Assembly: GCA_002698425.1 (NCBI GenBank) | Contig: NZXU01000100.1 | Span: 1-64,000, forward strand | Direction of reading: 5' to 3' | DNA from: Ahrensia sp. | GTDB taxonomy: Bacteria > Pseudomonadota > Alphaproteobacteria > Rhizobiales > Rhizobiaceae | Length of the DNA: 64,000 bases | Part shown: piece by piece, positions 37,487-46,965 of the stretch | Layout of the letters: the number at the start of each line of letters is the position of its first letter | Numbering within the stretch: the first letter of the stretch is position 1 | The notes under the pieces: model-generated | Told to the model about the DNA's origin: nothing | The model's input: only the letters and a program-made list of their open reading frames with translations | Databases searched by the model: none | Position numbers and translations under genes: made by a program

Positions 37487-38085
37487 TCGGGCGGGATGTA
37501 ATCCCAGGTCTGGTCGTATTCGGAGACGACTCCGTCCATCGCGATCGCGCGCGTCTCGCGCGGGCGGAACCATGCGACGGAATCCAGTTCGCGGCTGGTC
37601 GACGTCCACACATAGTTGAACGGGCTCGAATAGCTCATCTTCGCTTCGAAGCGGATCACCGTGTCGGCGGGCAGGCCGAGGCCGGCCGCGACCGACGTGT
37701 CCGCGGTCAGCGACGTTCCGCCGGCCGAGCGCGTCCAAAGCAGCACCGGCGTGCCGTCATGTTTGAAGCCGACGCTCGAGACATTGATCTCCAGCGTCTT
37801 GTTCGCATCGAACCCGACGATCATCTGGTCGGCGGCGCTGAGCACCGTGGTGATCGACGAGGTCGTCAGCGTCGGCTCGCGCGCCAGGAGGTCGCCCGCC
37901 TGCTGGACGTAACGGACGAACTGGTCCTCCGTGGCGTGCTCGACATAGACCTCGGCCAGTCCGAAGGCGAGTACCATCATGATCGGCGAAAACAGGATGA
38001 ACTCGGTCGCGGCGACGCCGCGCCTGTCGTGCCGGAACCTGCGGAGGAGGGCGCTTGTTCTTTTCGTGAACGCGATCATGGCCAT
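37483..38085 (-). CDS. TadE-like pilus-assembly protein
   Basis: A 200-residue TadE-type protein with a charged start, then RRGVAATEFILFSPIMMVLAFGLAEVYVEH (about residues 21-50). This has the Glu at +5 of the prepilin-like cleavage region and a hydrophobic helix. The rest is extracytoplasmic. It follows the next TadE gene by one base and overlaps TadG. Confidence 0.82.
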   Translation of the reverse strand: MAMIAFTKRTSALLRRFRHDRRGVAATEFILFSPIMMVLAFGLAEVYVEHATEDQFVRYVQQAGDLLAREPTLTTSSITTVLSAADQMIVGFDANKTLEINVSSVGFKHDGTPVLLWTRSAGGTSLTADTSVAAGLGLPADTVIRFEAKMSYSSPFNYVWTSTSRELDSVAWFRPRETRAIAMDGVVSEYDQTWDYIPPE

Positions 38086-38086
38086 C

Positions 38087-38641
38087 TCAGAACGGCTCGT
38101 TCTTGAAGATGGTGAAACCGACCAGGATCACCGGGTCGCCATCGGGTTGCAGGATGTCCTTTAAAAAAGGCGTGATGAAACTGTGGATCGCCGAGGCGCG
38201 CATGGCCGTGATCTTCGCCGATCCGCCGGGCTGGAAGACGAAATTGGTCGGCTTGCCGGCACTGTTGAAAGTGGCCGCCGGGAAGCTGACATCGGCGACC
38301 GTGCCGAAATTGCGGACATCGAGATAGACGTCGGTGCAATCGAAGAAGATCTTGGAATTGTCGCAGACCTCGGCGTCGAAATCGGCTTTCGGCGTGGCGC
38401 TTTTCTGGATCTCGCCGGTCTGGATGTGCCGGCCGGCCTGCGACAGGATGAATTTCAGGTGGCTCTGCTTGTAGTAATAGACCGACGTTTCGATGATCGC
38501 GAACACAAGCAGCAGGAACACCGGCATGATCAGGCCGAATTCCAGCGCGGTTGCGCCGGACACGCTTCGCCGATACCTGCCGGTGACCCGGCGGGTGGCT
38601 TTCAAAAAGCCGACACGGCGTATCAGGCGCATTCCATCCAT
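38087..38641 (-). CDS. TadE family pilus-assembly protein
   Basis: A 184-residue TadE protein. RRSVSGATALEFGLIMPVFLLLVFAIIETSVYY (about residues 24-56) is the conserved TadE pseudopilin-like N-terminus with E at +5 (ALEF), followed by a beta-rich domain with two Cys (EVCDN, FFDCTD). First of three translationally linked tad-type genes. The 213 bases upstream to the divergent HAD gene hold the promoter region. Confidence 0.85.
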   Translation of the reverse strand: MDGMRLIRRVGFLKATRRVTGRYRRSVSGATALEFGLIMPVFLLLVFAIIETSVYYYKQSHLKFILSQAGRHIQTGEIQKSATPKADFDAEVCDNSKIFFDCTDVYLDVRNFGTVADVSFPAATFNSAGKPTNFVFQPGGSAKITAMRASAIHSFITPFLKDILQPDGDPVILVGFTIFKNEPF

Positions 38642-38854
38642 TGTTCACGGCGTCCATCGATGCCGATTTCTTTACCAGCGGTTAATTTGCGTAGTGTTCA
38701 CGCCCGCATCGGCATTTTCGGCGCGCCCTTTACGCGTTGTTAGGCATGAGGCGCCGGCGGCGCGGGAAAAGAGCCTTCCCGCATGGCTTTTCTTTACCGA
38801 TGAAAGGCTCTAATCCGGCCCTTGCTGCGCGGCGACGCAATCGGGAACTGTTCA

Positions 38855-39709
38855 TTGGCCATTCGAAAACTAGACAAGCTGGCGGATATCACTGACGCCT
38901 ATGATGCGGTGTTTTGCGATGTGTGGGGCGTGCTGCACAACGGCGTGAGGTCCTGGCCGGCGGCCTGGAAAGCCCTGATCGCCGAACGCGAAGCGGGCAG
39001 GGCGGTGGTCCTGATCACCAATGCGCCGCGTCCGAAGGGACCGGTCACCGAGCAACTCGCCAGCCTCGGGGTCCCGGACGAAGCCTATGACGACGTTGTC
39101 ACCTCCGGCGACGTGACGCGGGCGCTGATCGCGCAGAACGCGCGCATGATCTTCCATATCGGCCCGGACCGCGACATGTCGCTCTATGACGGTCTCGATG
39201 TCGAACTCGCCGAGGAGCGCGAGGCGTCCGCCGTCGTCTGCACGGGTCTTTTCGACGACGACAACGAGACGCCCGACGACTATCGCGAGATGCTGCAGCG
39301 CCTGCGCGCCCGCAACCTTCCCTTCATCTGCGCCAATCCGGACATCGTCGTCGAGCGCGGCGACCGGCTCGTCTATTGCGCCGGCGCCCTTGCCAAGGAA
39401 TTCGGTTTCCTGGGCGGACGCACGCTGATCGCCGGAAAGCCGCATGCGCCGATCTATGACGAGGCGATGGCGCGGGCCTCCGCGGTGCTCGGCAGGGACA
39501 TCGCCCGCGACCGCGTGCTTGCGATCGGCGACGGCATGACCACCGACGTCAAGGGCGCGATGGATTACGAAATCGACCTTCTCTTCGTCTCCGACGGCAT
39601 CCATGCGCGCGAATATGGCGTGCCGGGCAATCCCGATCCGGAACGGCTGGCGGACCATCTCGACGGTTTCGGCGCGCATCCCGTCGCCACCATGACGAAG
39701 CTCGGCTGA
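38855..39709 (+). CDS. HAD-superfamily class IIA phosphatase (TIGR01459 type)
   Basis: A 284-residue HAD hydrolase. Motif I is FCDVWGVLHNGV (the nucleophile Asp), motif II ITNAPRPKGP and the C-terminal Mg site is IGDGMTTDVKGA. It belongs to a class IIA group typical of alphaproteobacteria. I chose TTG 38855 (MAIRKLDK) with GGGAA before it; the longer TTG 38822 start is also open. It ends two to five bases before ribF, so the two are co-translated. A link to flavin nucleotide metabolism is an inference. Confidence 0.88.
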   Translation: MAIRKLDKLADITDAYDAVFCDVWGVLHNGVRSWPAAWKALIAEREAGRAVVLITNAPRPKGPVTEQLASLGVPDEAYDDVVTSGDVTRALIAQNARMIFHIGPDRDMSLYDGLDVELAEEREASAVVCTGLFDDDNETPDDYREMLQRLRARNLPFICANPDIVVERGDRLVYCAGALAKEFGFLGGRTLIAGKPHAPIYDEAMARASAVLGRDIARDRVLAIGDGMTTDVKGAMDYEIDLLFVSDGIHAREYGVPGNPDPERLADHLDGFGAHPVATMTKLG

Positions 39710-39714
39710 TCGTG

Positions 39715-40707
39715 ATGAAGCCGTTCCGTTTCCAGTCGCTGCAAGACCTGCCGGAGACGCTGCGGGGCTCCGTCGTCGCCATCGGAAATTTCGACGGCGT
39801 GCATCGCGGTCACCAGTCGGTGCTGAACACGGCTCTGGGTTTTGCCCGCGACCATGACTGCCCGGCGCTGGTGCTGACCTTCGAGCCGCATCCGCGCCAG
39901 CTTTTCCAGCCGGACCTGCCGCTGTTCCGGATCACGCCGGCGCCGATGAAGGCCGACATCCTGCGGGCGATGGGCTTCGACGGCGTCATCGAACTGCCCT
40001 TCACGCGCGATTTCGCCAATCAGACGGCGGATGAATTCGTCGATCGCGTGCTCGTCGGCGGGCTCGGCGCACGCCAGGTCGTCGCAGGCTTCGATTTCCA
40101 TTTCGGCAAGAACCGCCAGGGCGGTCCGGCCTTCCTGATGCAGGCGGGCGAGACACGCGGATTTCACGTCACGCTCGTGGACGCCTTCCGCGATGGCGCG
40201 GCCGATGTCGTCTCCTCGAGCCGCATCCGCGACCGGCTGCATGGCGGCGATCTCGCCGCCGCTAATGAGTTGCTGGGATACCGCTACCGTGTCGAGGCGC
40301 CGGTGACGCGCGGCAAGCAACTCGGCCGCACGCTCGGCTTTCCCACCGCAAACATGAAGCTCGACGACAACGCCGCGCTGGCGCATGGCATCTACGCGGT
40401 GCGCTTCATCCGCGCCGACGGCGCGATCCACGACGGCGTGGCCAGTTTCGGCCGCCGCCCAACCGTCGATGAGGACGGCGTGGCATTGCTGGAAACCTAT
40501 GTCTTCGATTTCGCCGGAGATCTCTACGGCGAGACCTGCACCGTCGCGGTCTGCGCCTTCCTGCGTGGCGAGGAGAAATTCGACACGCTCGATGCGCTGA
40601 CCGAACAGATGCGAAAGGACGAGGCCGAGGCGCGCGCAGTGCTGGCGGGCCTTGCGCCGCTCGGCGATCTCGATGCGCGTCTGACCTTCGGGGCGGAGAC
40701 CGGCTAG
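39715..40707 (+). CDS. ribF: Bifunctional riboflavin kinase/FAD synthetase
   Basis: A 330-residue RibF. The N-terminal FMN adenylyltransferase domain has IGNFDGVHRGHQSV and SSSRIRDRL; the C-terminal flavokinase has LGFPTANMKL. It converts riboflavin to FMN and then FAD. ATG 39715 is used; GTG 39712 directly before it is possible. It lies between the HAD phosphatase and a short-chain dehydrogenase, whose GTG begins two bases after ribF. Confidence 0.96.
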   Translation: MKPFRFQSLQDLPETLRGSVVAIGNFDGVHRGHQSVLNTALGFARDHDCPALVLTFEPHPRQLFQPDLPLFRITPAPMKADILRAMGFDGVIELPFTRDFANQTADEFVDRVLVGGLGARQVVAGFDFHFGKNRQGGPAFLMQAGETRGFHVTLVDAFRDGAADVVSSSRIRDRLHGGDLAAANELLGYRYRVEAPVTRGKQLGRTLGFPTANMKLDDNAALAHGIYAVRFIRADGAIHDGVASFGRRPTVDEDGVALLETYVFDFAGDLYGETCTVAVCAFLRGEEKFDTLDALTEQMRKDEAEARAVLAGLAPLGDLDARLTFGAETG

Positions 40708-40709
40708 AC

Positions 40710-41423
40710 GTGGCCCGACGCAGGATCCTCGTCACCGGTGCGACGGATGGAATAGGGCTGGCGCTTGTCCGCCGGCTTTCGCCCCGTCACGACGTGGTGG
40801 CGACGGGCCGCCGCGACATCGGGGCCGCGATGCGGCTCCTGCCGGAGAACGCCAGATACATCAGGGCCGACCAGTCGCAGCCCGTCGAGGCGGCCAAGGC
40901 GGTGGGCCGGGGTCTCCTCGAAATCGGCTGGAGGCAGCTCGATTACGCGGTGCTCAATGCCGGCATCGGCTGGGCGGGATCGCCGCAGGAGGAGACGGCG
41001 AAATCGGTCCGCGAGACGGTCGATGTCAATCTCGCCGGCACCGTGACACTCGCCCATATGATGTTCCCCTTCCTGCGCCCCGCATCCGGCCAGTTGACGC
41101 TGATCGGCTCCATCGCGCGGCGCGGCGCGCCGCAATTCGCGACCTATGCGGCCAGCAAGGCGGGGCTCTACGGCCTTTCCCGCGCGCTCGCCGAGGAATG
41201 GCGCGGCAAGGTGCGCGTGCAACTGCTCGATCCCGGTCCGACCATGACGGACATGCATGAAAAGGCGGGGCTGAAGACCGGCTGGACGCGGCAATGGTTC
41301 ATCCGCCCGGACGACATGGCGGCGATGATCGAGGCGGCCATCCGCGCCGGCACGACGCCGAAGACGCTCTCCTTCCTGCAATATGTCTCCGGCGCGTCGA
41401 TCTTCGGGAGGACGATCCGATGA
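40710..41423 (+). CDS. Short-chain dehydrogenase/reductase, first of a pair
   Basis: A 237-residue SDR. The NAD(P)-binding loop is ILVTGATDGIGLALV near residue 5; NAG is VLNAGIGW; the catalytic residues fit IGSIARRGAPQFATYAASKAGLY (Ser-Tyr-Lys). GTG 40710 is the start (MARRRILVTG), two bases after ribF. It overlaps the second SDR by four bases (ATGA). Substrate not known. Confidence 0.9.
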   Translation: MARRRILVTGATDGIGLALVRRLSPRHDVVATGRRDIGAAMRLLPENARYIRADQSQPVEAAKAVGRGLLEIGWRQLDYAVLNAGIGWAGSPQEETAKSVRETVDVNLAGTVTLAHMMFPFLRPASGQLTLIGSIARRGAPQFATYAASKAGLYGLSRALAEEWRGKVRVQLLDPGPTMTDMHEKAGLKTGWTRQWFIRPDDMAAMIEAAIRAGTTPKTLSFLQYVSGASIFGRTIR

Positions 41424-42178
41424 CGGCGCAAAAGAGAGCGCTCGTCACCGGCGGCCATGCCGGGCTGGGTCTCGCCTTCTGCCGGGCGCTGACCGACGCC
41501 GGCTACGCGGTGACCGCGCTCGACCGGACGCCGCCGAAAAACGCCGTGGCCTGGACGCACCGGGTCTGCGACCTGCGCGAGCGGACGCATGTCGACGCCG
41601 CCGTCCATCATCTGACCTCGGGCGAGCCGTTCGATCTCGTCATTTTCAATGCCGGCGTGTCGGCGACGGGACGTTTCGAGAAGATCCCGCTCGAGGTTCA
41701 CCGCAGGCTGATCGCCGTCAATGTCGAGGCGCCGATTGTCCTGTGCTCGGCGCTGGCGCGCAGCGGCGCGCTGGCGAAAGGCGGCCATGTCGTCTTCATC
41801 TCGTCGCTGTCGCACATGACCGGCTATCCCGGCGCGGCGAGCTACGCCGCCGCCAAGGACGCCATCGCCCTCTATGCGAAATCGATCCGCCGGCCTTTCC
41901 GCCGCGATCTCGGCGTGCATGTCGCCTGCGCCTTTCCGGGCCCGATCCGCACGGCGCAGGCCGAGCGGCACGCGCCGAAGGGGGCGAAGGCCCAGAGCCG
42001 GATCGCCCCCGAGGAGATGGCGCGGCGCATCCTAGCCGCGCTTCGCTGGCGCCGCGCGACGATTGTGCCGGGCATGCGCGCCAGGCTCTTCGCGCTCGCC
42101 GGGCGACTGTTCCCGAAACTCTCCGCACGCGCCATGCGCCGTATCATCTTCGACAAGCTCGACCGCGAAGTCTGGTGA
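41420..42178 (+). CDS. Short-chain dehydrogenase/reductase, second of a pair
   Basis: A 252-residue SDR with LVTGGHAGLGLAF, FNAGVSATG and ISSLSHMTGYPGAASYAAAKDAI (Ser-Tyr-Lys). It starts inside the stop of the first SDR. The C-terminal region (RWRRATIVPGMRARLFALAGRLFPKLSARAMRR) is basic and hydrophobic, which suggests membrane association. The two SDRs are related but diverged; they may form a heteromer or act in sequence. Ends immediately next to the convergent RES gene. Confidence 0.9.
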   Translation: MTAQKRALVTGGHAGLGLAFCRALTDAGYAVTALDRTPPKNAVAWTHRVCDLRERTHVDAAVHHLTSGEPFDLVIFNAGVSATGRFEKIPLEVHRRLIAVNVEAPIVLCSALARSGALAKGGHVVFISSLSHMTGYPGAASYAAAKDAIALYAKSIRRPFRRDLGVHVACAFPGPIRTAQAERHAPKGAKAQSRIAPEEMARRILAALRWRRATIVPGMRARLFALAGRLFPKLSARAMRRIIFDKLDREVW

Positions 42179-42613
42179 TCAGGTAAGGAAGCGCGGATCG
42201 AGCGGATGCCGCAGGGCGTTCTTGATTGCGATCGAGCCCGCATCCGGGTGGCGCGGATTGATCAGGTGGTTGAAGGCATGCGGCATGACGACGCTCGGCA
42301 CGGTCATAACAGGAGAGGCCGCCTTCGCGCAGAAATCGGCGAAAATGTCGCGCGTCGCCTGCTGGTCCTCTCGCCAGCCTTCCGGAAGGTCGGGACTAAC
42401 CGGCGCAATCGTGTCCGGAACGTCGATCTCGAGCAGTTGATAGCTGTCCGGCAGGTCTTCCGCATCCACATTGACAAGGATTTCGAGCATCGCCGTTGCA
42501 GGATGGTCCGAGCAGTAGACGATCGGTGTGCCCTTGTGGTTCCAGCGTCGCGCGGCAATTTCGCCACCCTTGCCATCCAGTGTCGCAAATTCCGATATGC
42601 GCCAGACGATCAC
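42179..42613 (-). CDS. RES-domain toxin (NAD+ phosphorylase type)
   Basis: A 144-residue RES protein starting at GTG 42613 (MIVWRISEF). The family core is seen in GEIAARRWNHKGTPIVYCSDHPATAMLEIL and the end in IAIKNALRHPLDPRF. RES toxins deplete NAD+ when not held by an Xre/DUF2384 antitoxin. The antitoxin gene lies two bases upstream. The pair sits between housekeeping genes, and the toxin stop abuts an SDR stop. Confidence 0.9.
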   Translation of the reverse strand: MIVWRISEFATLDGKGGEIAARRWNHKGTPIVYCSDHPATAMLEILVNVDAEDLPDSYQLLEIDVPDTIAPVSPDLPEGWREDQQATRDIFADFCAKAASPVMTVPSVVMPHAFNHLINPRHPDAGSIAIKNALRHPLDPRFLT

Positions 42614-42615
42614 GG

Positions 42616-42981
42616 TCAGGAATACATGCCGTGAGCGATCGCGTGAAGAAGTTCCTCGACCTTGTAAGCTCCCGTTTCGGAATCCAGCAGTTCTATCGGT
42701 ACGGCCTTTTCCATTGCGCGGTTCGGCTTGCGCAGCCAGCGATTGGCTTTTTCTTCCGAACCGAAGACACGGTATGCGTGCTGCGTCACGCGTTCCAGCC
42801 GCTGGACCCGGTCGGATTCAGCAAGTGTCAGCATTTCGTTGTTCTTGCGCCGTCGGTCGAGCGTGCGTCGCGGCACCACGATCCGGTAGATTTCCTCGGT
42901 CGAGAAACCAAGCTTCACAAGGTCGACGGCCCGCTGCGGCGGAACGCGGAACTGTTCGGCGGTTTGTGTGTGGACGTTCAC
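42616..42981 (-). CDS. Xre/MbcA/ParS-type antitoxin (DUF2384)
   Basis: A 121-residue antitoxin. GTG 42981 is chosen because AAGGAGACCGTT precedes it. N-terminal helical Xre-type region (FRVPPQRAVDLVKLGFSTEEIYRIVVPRRTLDRRR) and the DUF2384 C-terminal domain (RVFGSEEKANRWLRKPNRAMEKAVPIELLDSETGAYKVEELL) are seen. It would bind and block the RES toxin and repress the operon. Confidence 0.9.
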   Translation of the reverse strand: MNVHTQTAEQFRVPPQRAVDLVKLGFSTEEIYRIVVPRRTLDRRRKNNEMLTLAESDRVQRLERVTQHAYRVFGSEEKANRWLRKPNRAMEKAVPIELLDSETGAYKVEELLHAIAHGMYS

Positions 42982-43251
42982 AACGGTCTCCTTCGCCACT
43001 TGCCATTGAATATATGCGCAAATGGCCAAATTCTCAACCGCGCCGATTTGCCCTTTATTCGCCGGCCCGCCATTGCTAAAAGCCGCGCCATGACGACGAT
43101 ACGCATCGCCCTTATTCGAATTATTCGCCCGGCCTGCCGCTAGAACAGCGCCGCAGGGCCGGGAACACGCGCAATTTTTCCGCGCACCCCAAGCGATTTT
43201 CCTTTAATGACCGCTCAGCCCCATGCCGAGCCTTGAAACGAATGCAGACGA

Positions 43252-46239
43252 ATGACCGATTCCGCTGAAAAACCGACGCTGGACTATTCCTCCACGCTTT
43301 ACCTGCCCCAGACCGATTTCCCGATGCGCGCGGGCCTGCCGAAGAAGGAGCCCGAGATCGTGGCCCGCTGGCAGGAAATGGGCCTCTACAAGAAGCTCCG
43401 CGAAGACGCCAAGGATCGCCCGCGCTACGTGCTCCATGACGGGCCGCCCTATGCGAACGGCAACATCCATATCGGCCATGCGCTCAACAAGATCCTGAAG
43501 GACGTGATCACGCGCTCCTTCCAGATGCGCGGTTACGATTCCAATTACGTTCCGGGTTGGGACTGCCACGGCCTGCCGATCGAGTGGAAGATCGAGGAGC
43601 AGTACCGCGCCAAAGGCAAGAACAAGGACGAGGTGCCGGTCAACGAGTTCCGCAAGGAATGCCGCGACTTCGCCGATCACTGGATCAAGGTCCAGTCGGA
43701 AGAGTTCAAGCGCCTCGGCATCGAGGGCGATTTCGACAACCCCTATACCACGATGAATTTCCACGCGGAGAGCCGCATCGCCGGCGAACTGCTGAAATTC
43801 GCCATGTCCGGCCAGCTCTATCGCGGCTCCAAGCCGGTCATGTGGTCGGTGGTGGAGCGCACCGCGCTGGCCGAGGCCGAGGTCGAATACCAGGATTACG
43901 AGAGCGACACGATCTGGGTGAAGTTCCCGGTGGTCCATGGTCCTGACGATCTCATGGGCAATTTCGTCGTCATCTGGACGACCACGCCCTGGACGATCCC
44001 CGGCAACCGCGCCATCGCCTATTCGGCGCGCATCGCCTACGGCCTCTACGAGGTGACGGCGGCCGAGAACGATTTCGGCCCGCAGCCGGGCGAGAAGCTG
44101 GTCTTCGCCGACGCGCTGGCCGAGGAGAGCTTTGCCAAGGCGAAGCTCGAATACAAACGCCTGCGCGACGTGAAATCCGACGAACTGCGATCGCTGATCT
44201 GCGCCCATCCGCTGGCGGGTTACGGCGACGGCTACCAGTTCGCCGTGCCGCTGATCGACGGCGAGCACGTCACCGACGATGCGGGCACAGGCTTCGTCCA
44301 CACCGCGCCGGGCCACGGCCGCGAGGACTTCGACGCCTGGATGGATTTCACCGGTGATCTGACGCGCAAATCCGCCGCCGGCAAGGAGCATTTCTTCTTC
44401 GATGCGGCGCGCGAGTGCTTCGTGGTCGCGGGACATGATTTCCACACCGCGATCCCGTTCACGGTCGACGACGGCGGCTTCTTCACCAAGGACGCGCCAG
44501 GCTTCGGCCCGGACCGCGAGGGCGGACCGGCGCGCGTCATCGACGACAAGGGCAAGAAGGGCGACGCCAACAAGGCCGTCATCGAGGCGCTGATCGGCGC
44601 GGAACGGCTATTCGCGCGCGGACGGCTGAAGCATACCTATCCGCATTCGTGGCGCTCCAAGAAACCGGTGATCTTCCGCAACACGCCGCAATGGTTCGTC
44701 CACATGGACATGGATCTCGGCGACGACACGACGCTGCGCTCGCGCGCGCTCAAAGCCGTCGACGAGACGCGCTTCGTGCCGAAGGCGGGCCAGACACGGC
44801 TGCGCGCCATGATCGAGGACCGCCCCGACTGGGTCCTGTCCCGCCAGCGCGCCTGGGGCGTGCCGATCTGCGTCTTCGCCGACGAGGACGGAAACGTCCT
44901 CAAGGACGAGGCCGTCAACGCCCGCATCCTAGAGGCCTTCGAGGAAGAGGGCGCCGACGCCTGGTTCGCCGACGGCGCTAAGGAGCGCTTCCTCGGCAAC
45001 GAACACGATCCGGCGAGATGGACGCAGGTCACCGACATCCTCGATGTCTGGTTCGATTCCGGCTCGACCCATGCCTTCACGCTGGAGGACCGTCCCGACC
45101 TGAAATGGCCGGCCGACGTCTATCTGGAAGGCTCGGACCAGCATCGCGGCTGGTTCCATTCCTCGCTTCTGGAAAGCTGCGGCACGCGCGGCCGCGCGCC
45201 CTACGATACCGTCATCACCCATGGGTTCACCATGGCCGAGGACGGCAGGAAGATGTCGAAGTCGCTCGGCAACCAGGTCTTCCCGCAGGACGTGATGAAG
45301 GAATCGGGCGCCGATATCCTGCGTCTTTGGGTGATGAACACGGATTACTGGGAAGACCAGCGTCTCGGCAAGACGATCATCCAGACCAATATCGACGCCT
45401 ATCGCAAGATGCGCAACACGATCCGCTGGATGCTCGGCACGCTCGCCCATGACGAGGGCGAAAGCATCGAACTCGCCGACATGCCGGAACTGGAGCGGCT
45501 GATGCTGCACCGGCTGTGGGAGCTCGATGCGATCGTCGACAAGGGCTATGACGAGTTCGACTTCAAGCGCATCGCGCGCCAGCTGCTCGACTTCATGGTG
45601 CTGGAGCTGTCGGCCTTCTATTTCGACATCCGCAAGGACGCGCTCTATTGCGACGCGCCGTCGAGCAAGCGCCGCAAGGCCGCCTTGCAGGTCGTCCATC
45701 ACATCTTCGACCGGCTGGTCACATGGCTCGCGCCGATGCTGCCCTTCACCATGGAGGAAGCCTGGCTGTCGCGTTATCCCGACGCCGTCTCGGTGCATCT
45801 GGAACAGTTCCGCAAGTGCCCGGAAGCGTGGCGCGATGACGAACTGGCGGCCAAGTGGAAGAAGGTGCGCCAGGTGCGCCGCGTCGTCACCGGCGCGCTG
45901 GAGATCGAGCGCAAGGAAAAGCGCTTCGGCTCCTCGCTGGAGGCGGCGCCCTTCGTCCATGTCACCGACGACGCGCTGCGCGAGGCGATCGAGGGGCTCG
46001 ACATGGCGGAGATCTGCATAACCTCGGCCATCTCGATCTCGCCGAAGCCCGCGCCGGGCGGCGCATTCACCTTGGCGGAAGTGTCCGGCGTCGCGGTCGT
46101 GCCGGAAATGGCGATGGGCAACAAATGCGCCCGGTCATGGCGGGTGACGCAGGATGTCGGGTCGGATCCGGCATTCCCCGACGTCTCGGCGCGCGACGCC
46201 GCCGCCCTGCACGAACTGAACAAGCTCGGGCGGTTGTAA
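43252..46239 (+). CDS. ileS: Isoleucyl-tRNA synthetase
   Basis: A 995-residue class I synthetase. HIGH motif in [20 protein letters not shown] (near residue 68) and KMSKS in [10 protein letters not shown] (near 667); the tryptophan-rich CP1 editing domain follows the first motif ([13 protein letters not shown]). It charges tRNA-Ile and edits valine. Lacks a C-terminal zinc-binding Cys cluster, as in many alphaproteobacteria. ATG 43252 is the first of the frame. The 270-base gap upstream holds nothing I recognise apart from the promoter region; I saw no T-box. Confidence 0.98.
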   Translation: MTDSAEKPTLDYSSTLYLPQTDFPMRAGLPKKEPEIVARWQEMGLYKKLREDAKDRPRYVLHDGPPYANGNIHIGHALNKILKDVITRSFQMRGYDSNYVPGWDCHGLPIEWKIEEQYRAKGKNKDEVPVNEFRKECRDFADHWIKVQSEEFKRLGIEGDFDNPYTTMNFHAESRIAGELLKFAMSGQLYRGSKPVMWSVVERTALAEAEVEYQDYESDTIWVKFPVVHGPDDLMGNFVVIWTTTPWTIPGNRAIAYSARIAYGLYEVTAAENDFGPQPGEKLVFADALAEESFAKAKLEYKRLRDVKSDELRSLICAHPLAGYGDGYQFAVPLIDGEHVTDDAGTGFVHTAPGHGREDFDAWMDFTGDLTRKSAAGKEHFFFDAARECFVVAGHDFHTAIPFTVDDGGFFTKDAPGFGPDREGGPARVIDDKGKKGDANKAVIEALIGAERLFARGRLKHTYPHSWRSKKPVIFRNTPQWFVHMDMDLGDDTTLRSRALKAVDETRFVPKAGQTRLRAMIEDRPDWVLSRQRAWGVPICVFADEDGNVLKDEAVNARILEAFEEEGADAWFADGAKERFLGNEHDPARWTQVTDILDVWFDSGSTHAFTLEDRPDLKWPADVYLEGSDQHRGWFHSSLLESCGTRGRAPYDTVITHGFTMAEDGRKMSKSLGNQVFPQDVMKESGADILRLWVMNTDYWEDQRLGKTIIQTNIDAYRKMRNTIRWMLGTLAHDEGESIELADMPELERLMLHRLWELDAIVDKGYDEFDFKRIARQLLDFMVLELSAFYFDIRKDALYCDAPSSKRRKAALQVVHHIFDRLVTWLAPMLPFTMEEAWLSRYPDAVSVHLEQFRKCPEAWRDDELAAKWKKVRQVRRVVTGALEIERKEKRFGSSLEAAPFVHVTDDALREAIEGLDMAEICITSAISISPKPAPGGAFTLAEVSGVAVVPEMAMGNKCARSWRVTQDVGSDPAFPDVSARDAAALHELNKLGRL

Positions 46240-46249
46240 CCGGACTGCG

Positions 46250-46287
46250 GCAATGTGCGAGCGACCTGCCGGTCGCCTGCGCATTGC
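46250..46287. terminator. Near-perfect hairpin after ileS
   Basis: Two 17-base arms, GCAATGTGCGAGCGACC and GGTCGCCTGCGCATTGC, with loop TGCC and a single mismatch. It begins 11 bases after the ileS stop. There is no immediate T-run (GTTTTT comes 12 bases later), so this is a likely RNA-stabilising or partial terminator hairpin rather than a classic one. Confidence 0.5.
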
Positions 46288-46393
46288 CGAATCCCGTGTT
46301 TTTCGGTAGAGCACCATCAATTCGCCGGATTTACCGGTCAGCGCGGAGGCGAGCGAATATGACGCCTTCGACCAGGGGAATGGCAAAGCAGTG

Positions 46394-46963
46394 ATGACAG
46401 ACAGCAAACGTCCGGCGCGGATCGCCACATTCGTCATGCTTGGCGCGGGCGCCTTCGCCCTTTCCGGCTGCCTCGGACCGACCTACGGCACCGACAAGCC
46501 GGCGATGTCGCAATTCATGGACGATCTCGGCAGTTCGATGTCGCTTGGCCGCAAGGGCCAGCGCACGGTGATCGACTACAAGCCGCGCCCGGGTCTCGTG
46601 GAACCGAACGACAAGTCGGTTCTGCCGCCGCCGCAGCAGAATATCGCCGAAGCCTCGCCGGAATGGCCGGAATCGCCCGAGGAGCGCCTGCGGCGCATCA
46701 AGGGCGAGGTCGAGGAAGGCCGCCGCCTGCCCAATCTGTCCGTGACCGAAGACCCGGACGTGACGGTCCAACAGACCTCGCGCCAGGGCCTCGATTCCAT
46801 GCAGCGCGTCTATCTGACCGATCCGCCGACCGAATATCGCCAGCCCGCGGAGACCGCGGCCTATGGCGACCTCGGCGAGACGGAAGCGACCAAGGAACGC
46901 CGCCGCAAGAAAGCCGGCAATGACGGCAAGGGCGGCTGGCGCTCGCTCGTACCCTGGCTCTAG
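46394..46963 (+). CDS. Small lipoprotein of unknown function
   Basis: A 189-residue protein with a lipoprotein signal (MTDSKRPARIATFVMLGAGAFALSGC, Cys after LSG). The mature part is polar, Pro/Glu/Arg-rich and ends in a basic Trp-containing tail (GWRSLVPWL). No recognised domain. ATG 46394 is used (GTG 46391 also possible). It lies downstream of ileS on the same strand and is convergent with tadA. Confidence 0.78.
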   Translation: MTDSKRPARIATFVMLGAGAFALSGCLGPTYGTDKPAMSQFMDDLGSSMSLGRKGQRTVIDYKPRPGLVEPNDKSVLPPPQQNIAEASPEWPESPEERLRRIKGEVEEGRRLPNLSVTEDPDVTVQQTSRQGLDSMQRVYLTDPPTEYRQPAETAAYGDLGETEATKERRRKKAGNDGKGGWRSLVPWL

Positions 46964-46965
46964 CT

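Noticed and set aside
42982..43251. T-box or attenuator in front of ileS
   Set aside because: No T-box signature, specifier or terminator stem was seen; alphaproteobacteria generally lack T-boxes.
46250..46287. tRNA-like hairpin after ileS
   Set aside because: A single long stem without cloverleaf arms; read as a hairpin or terminator.
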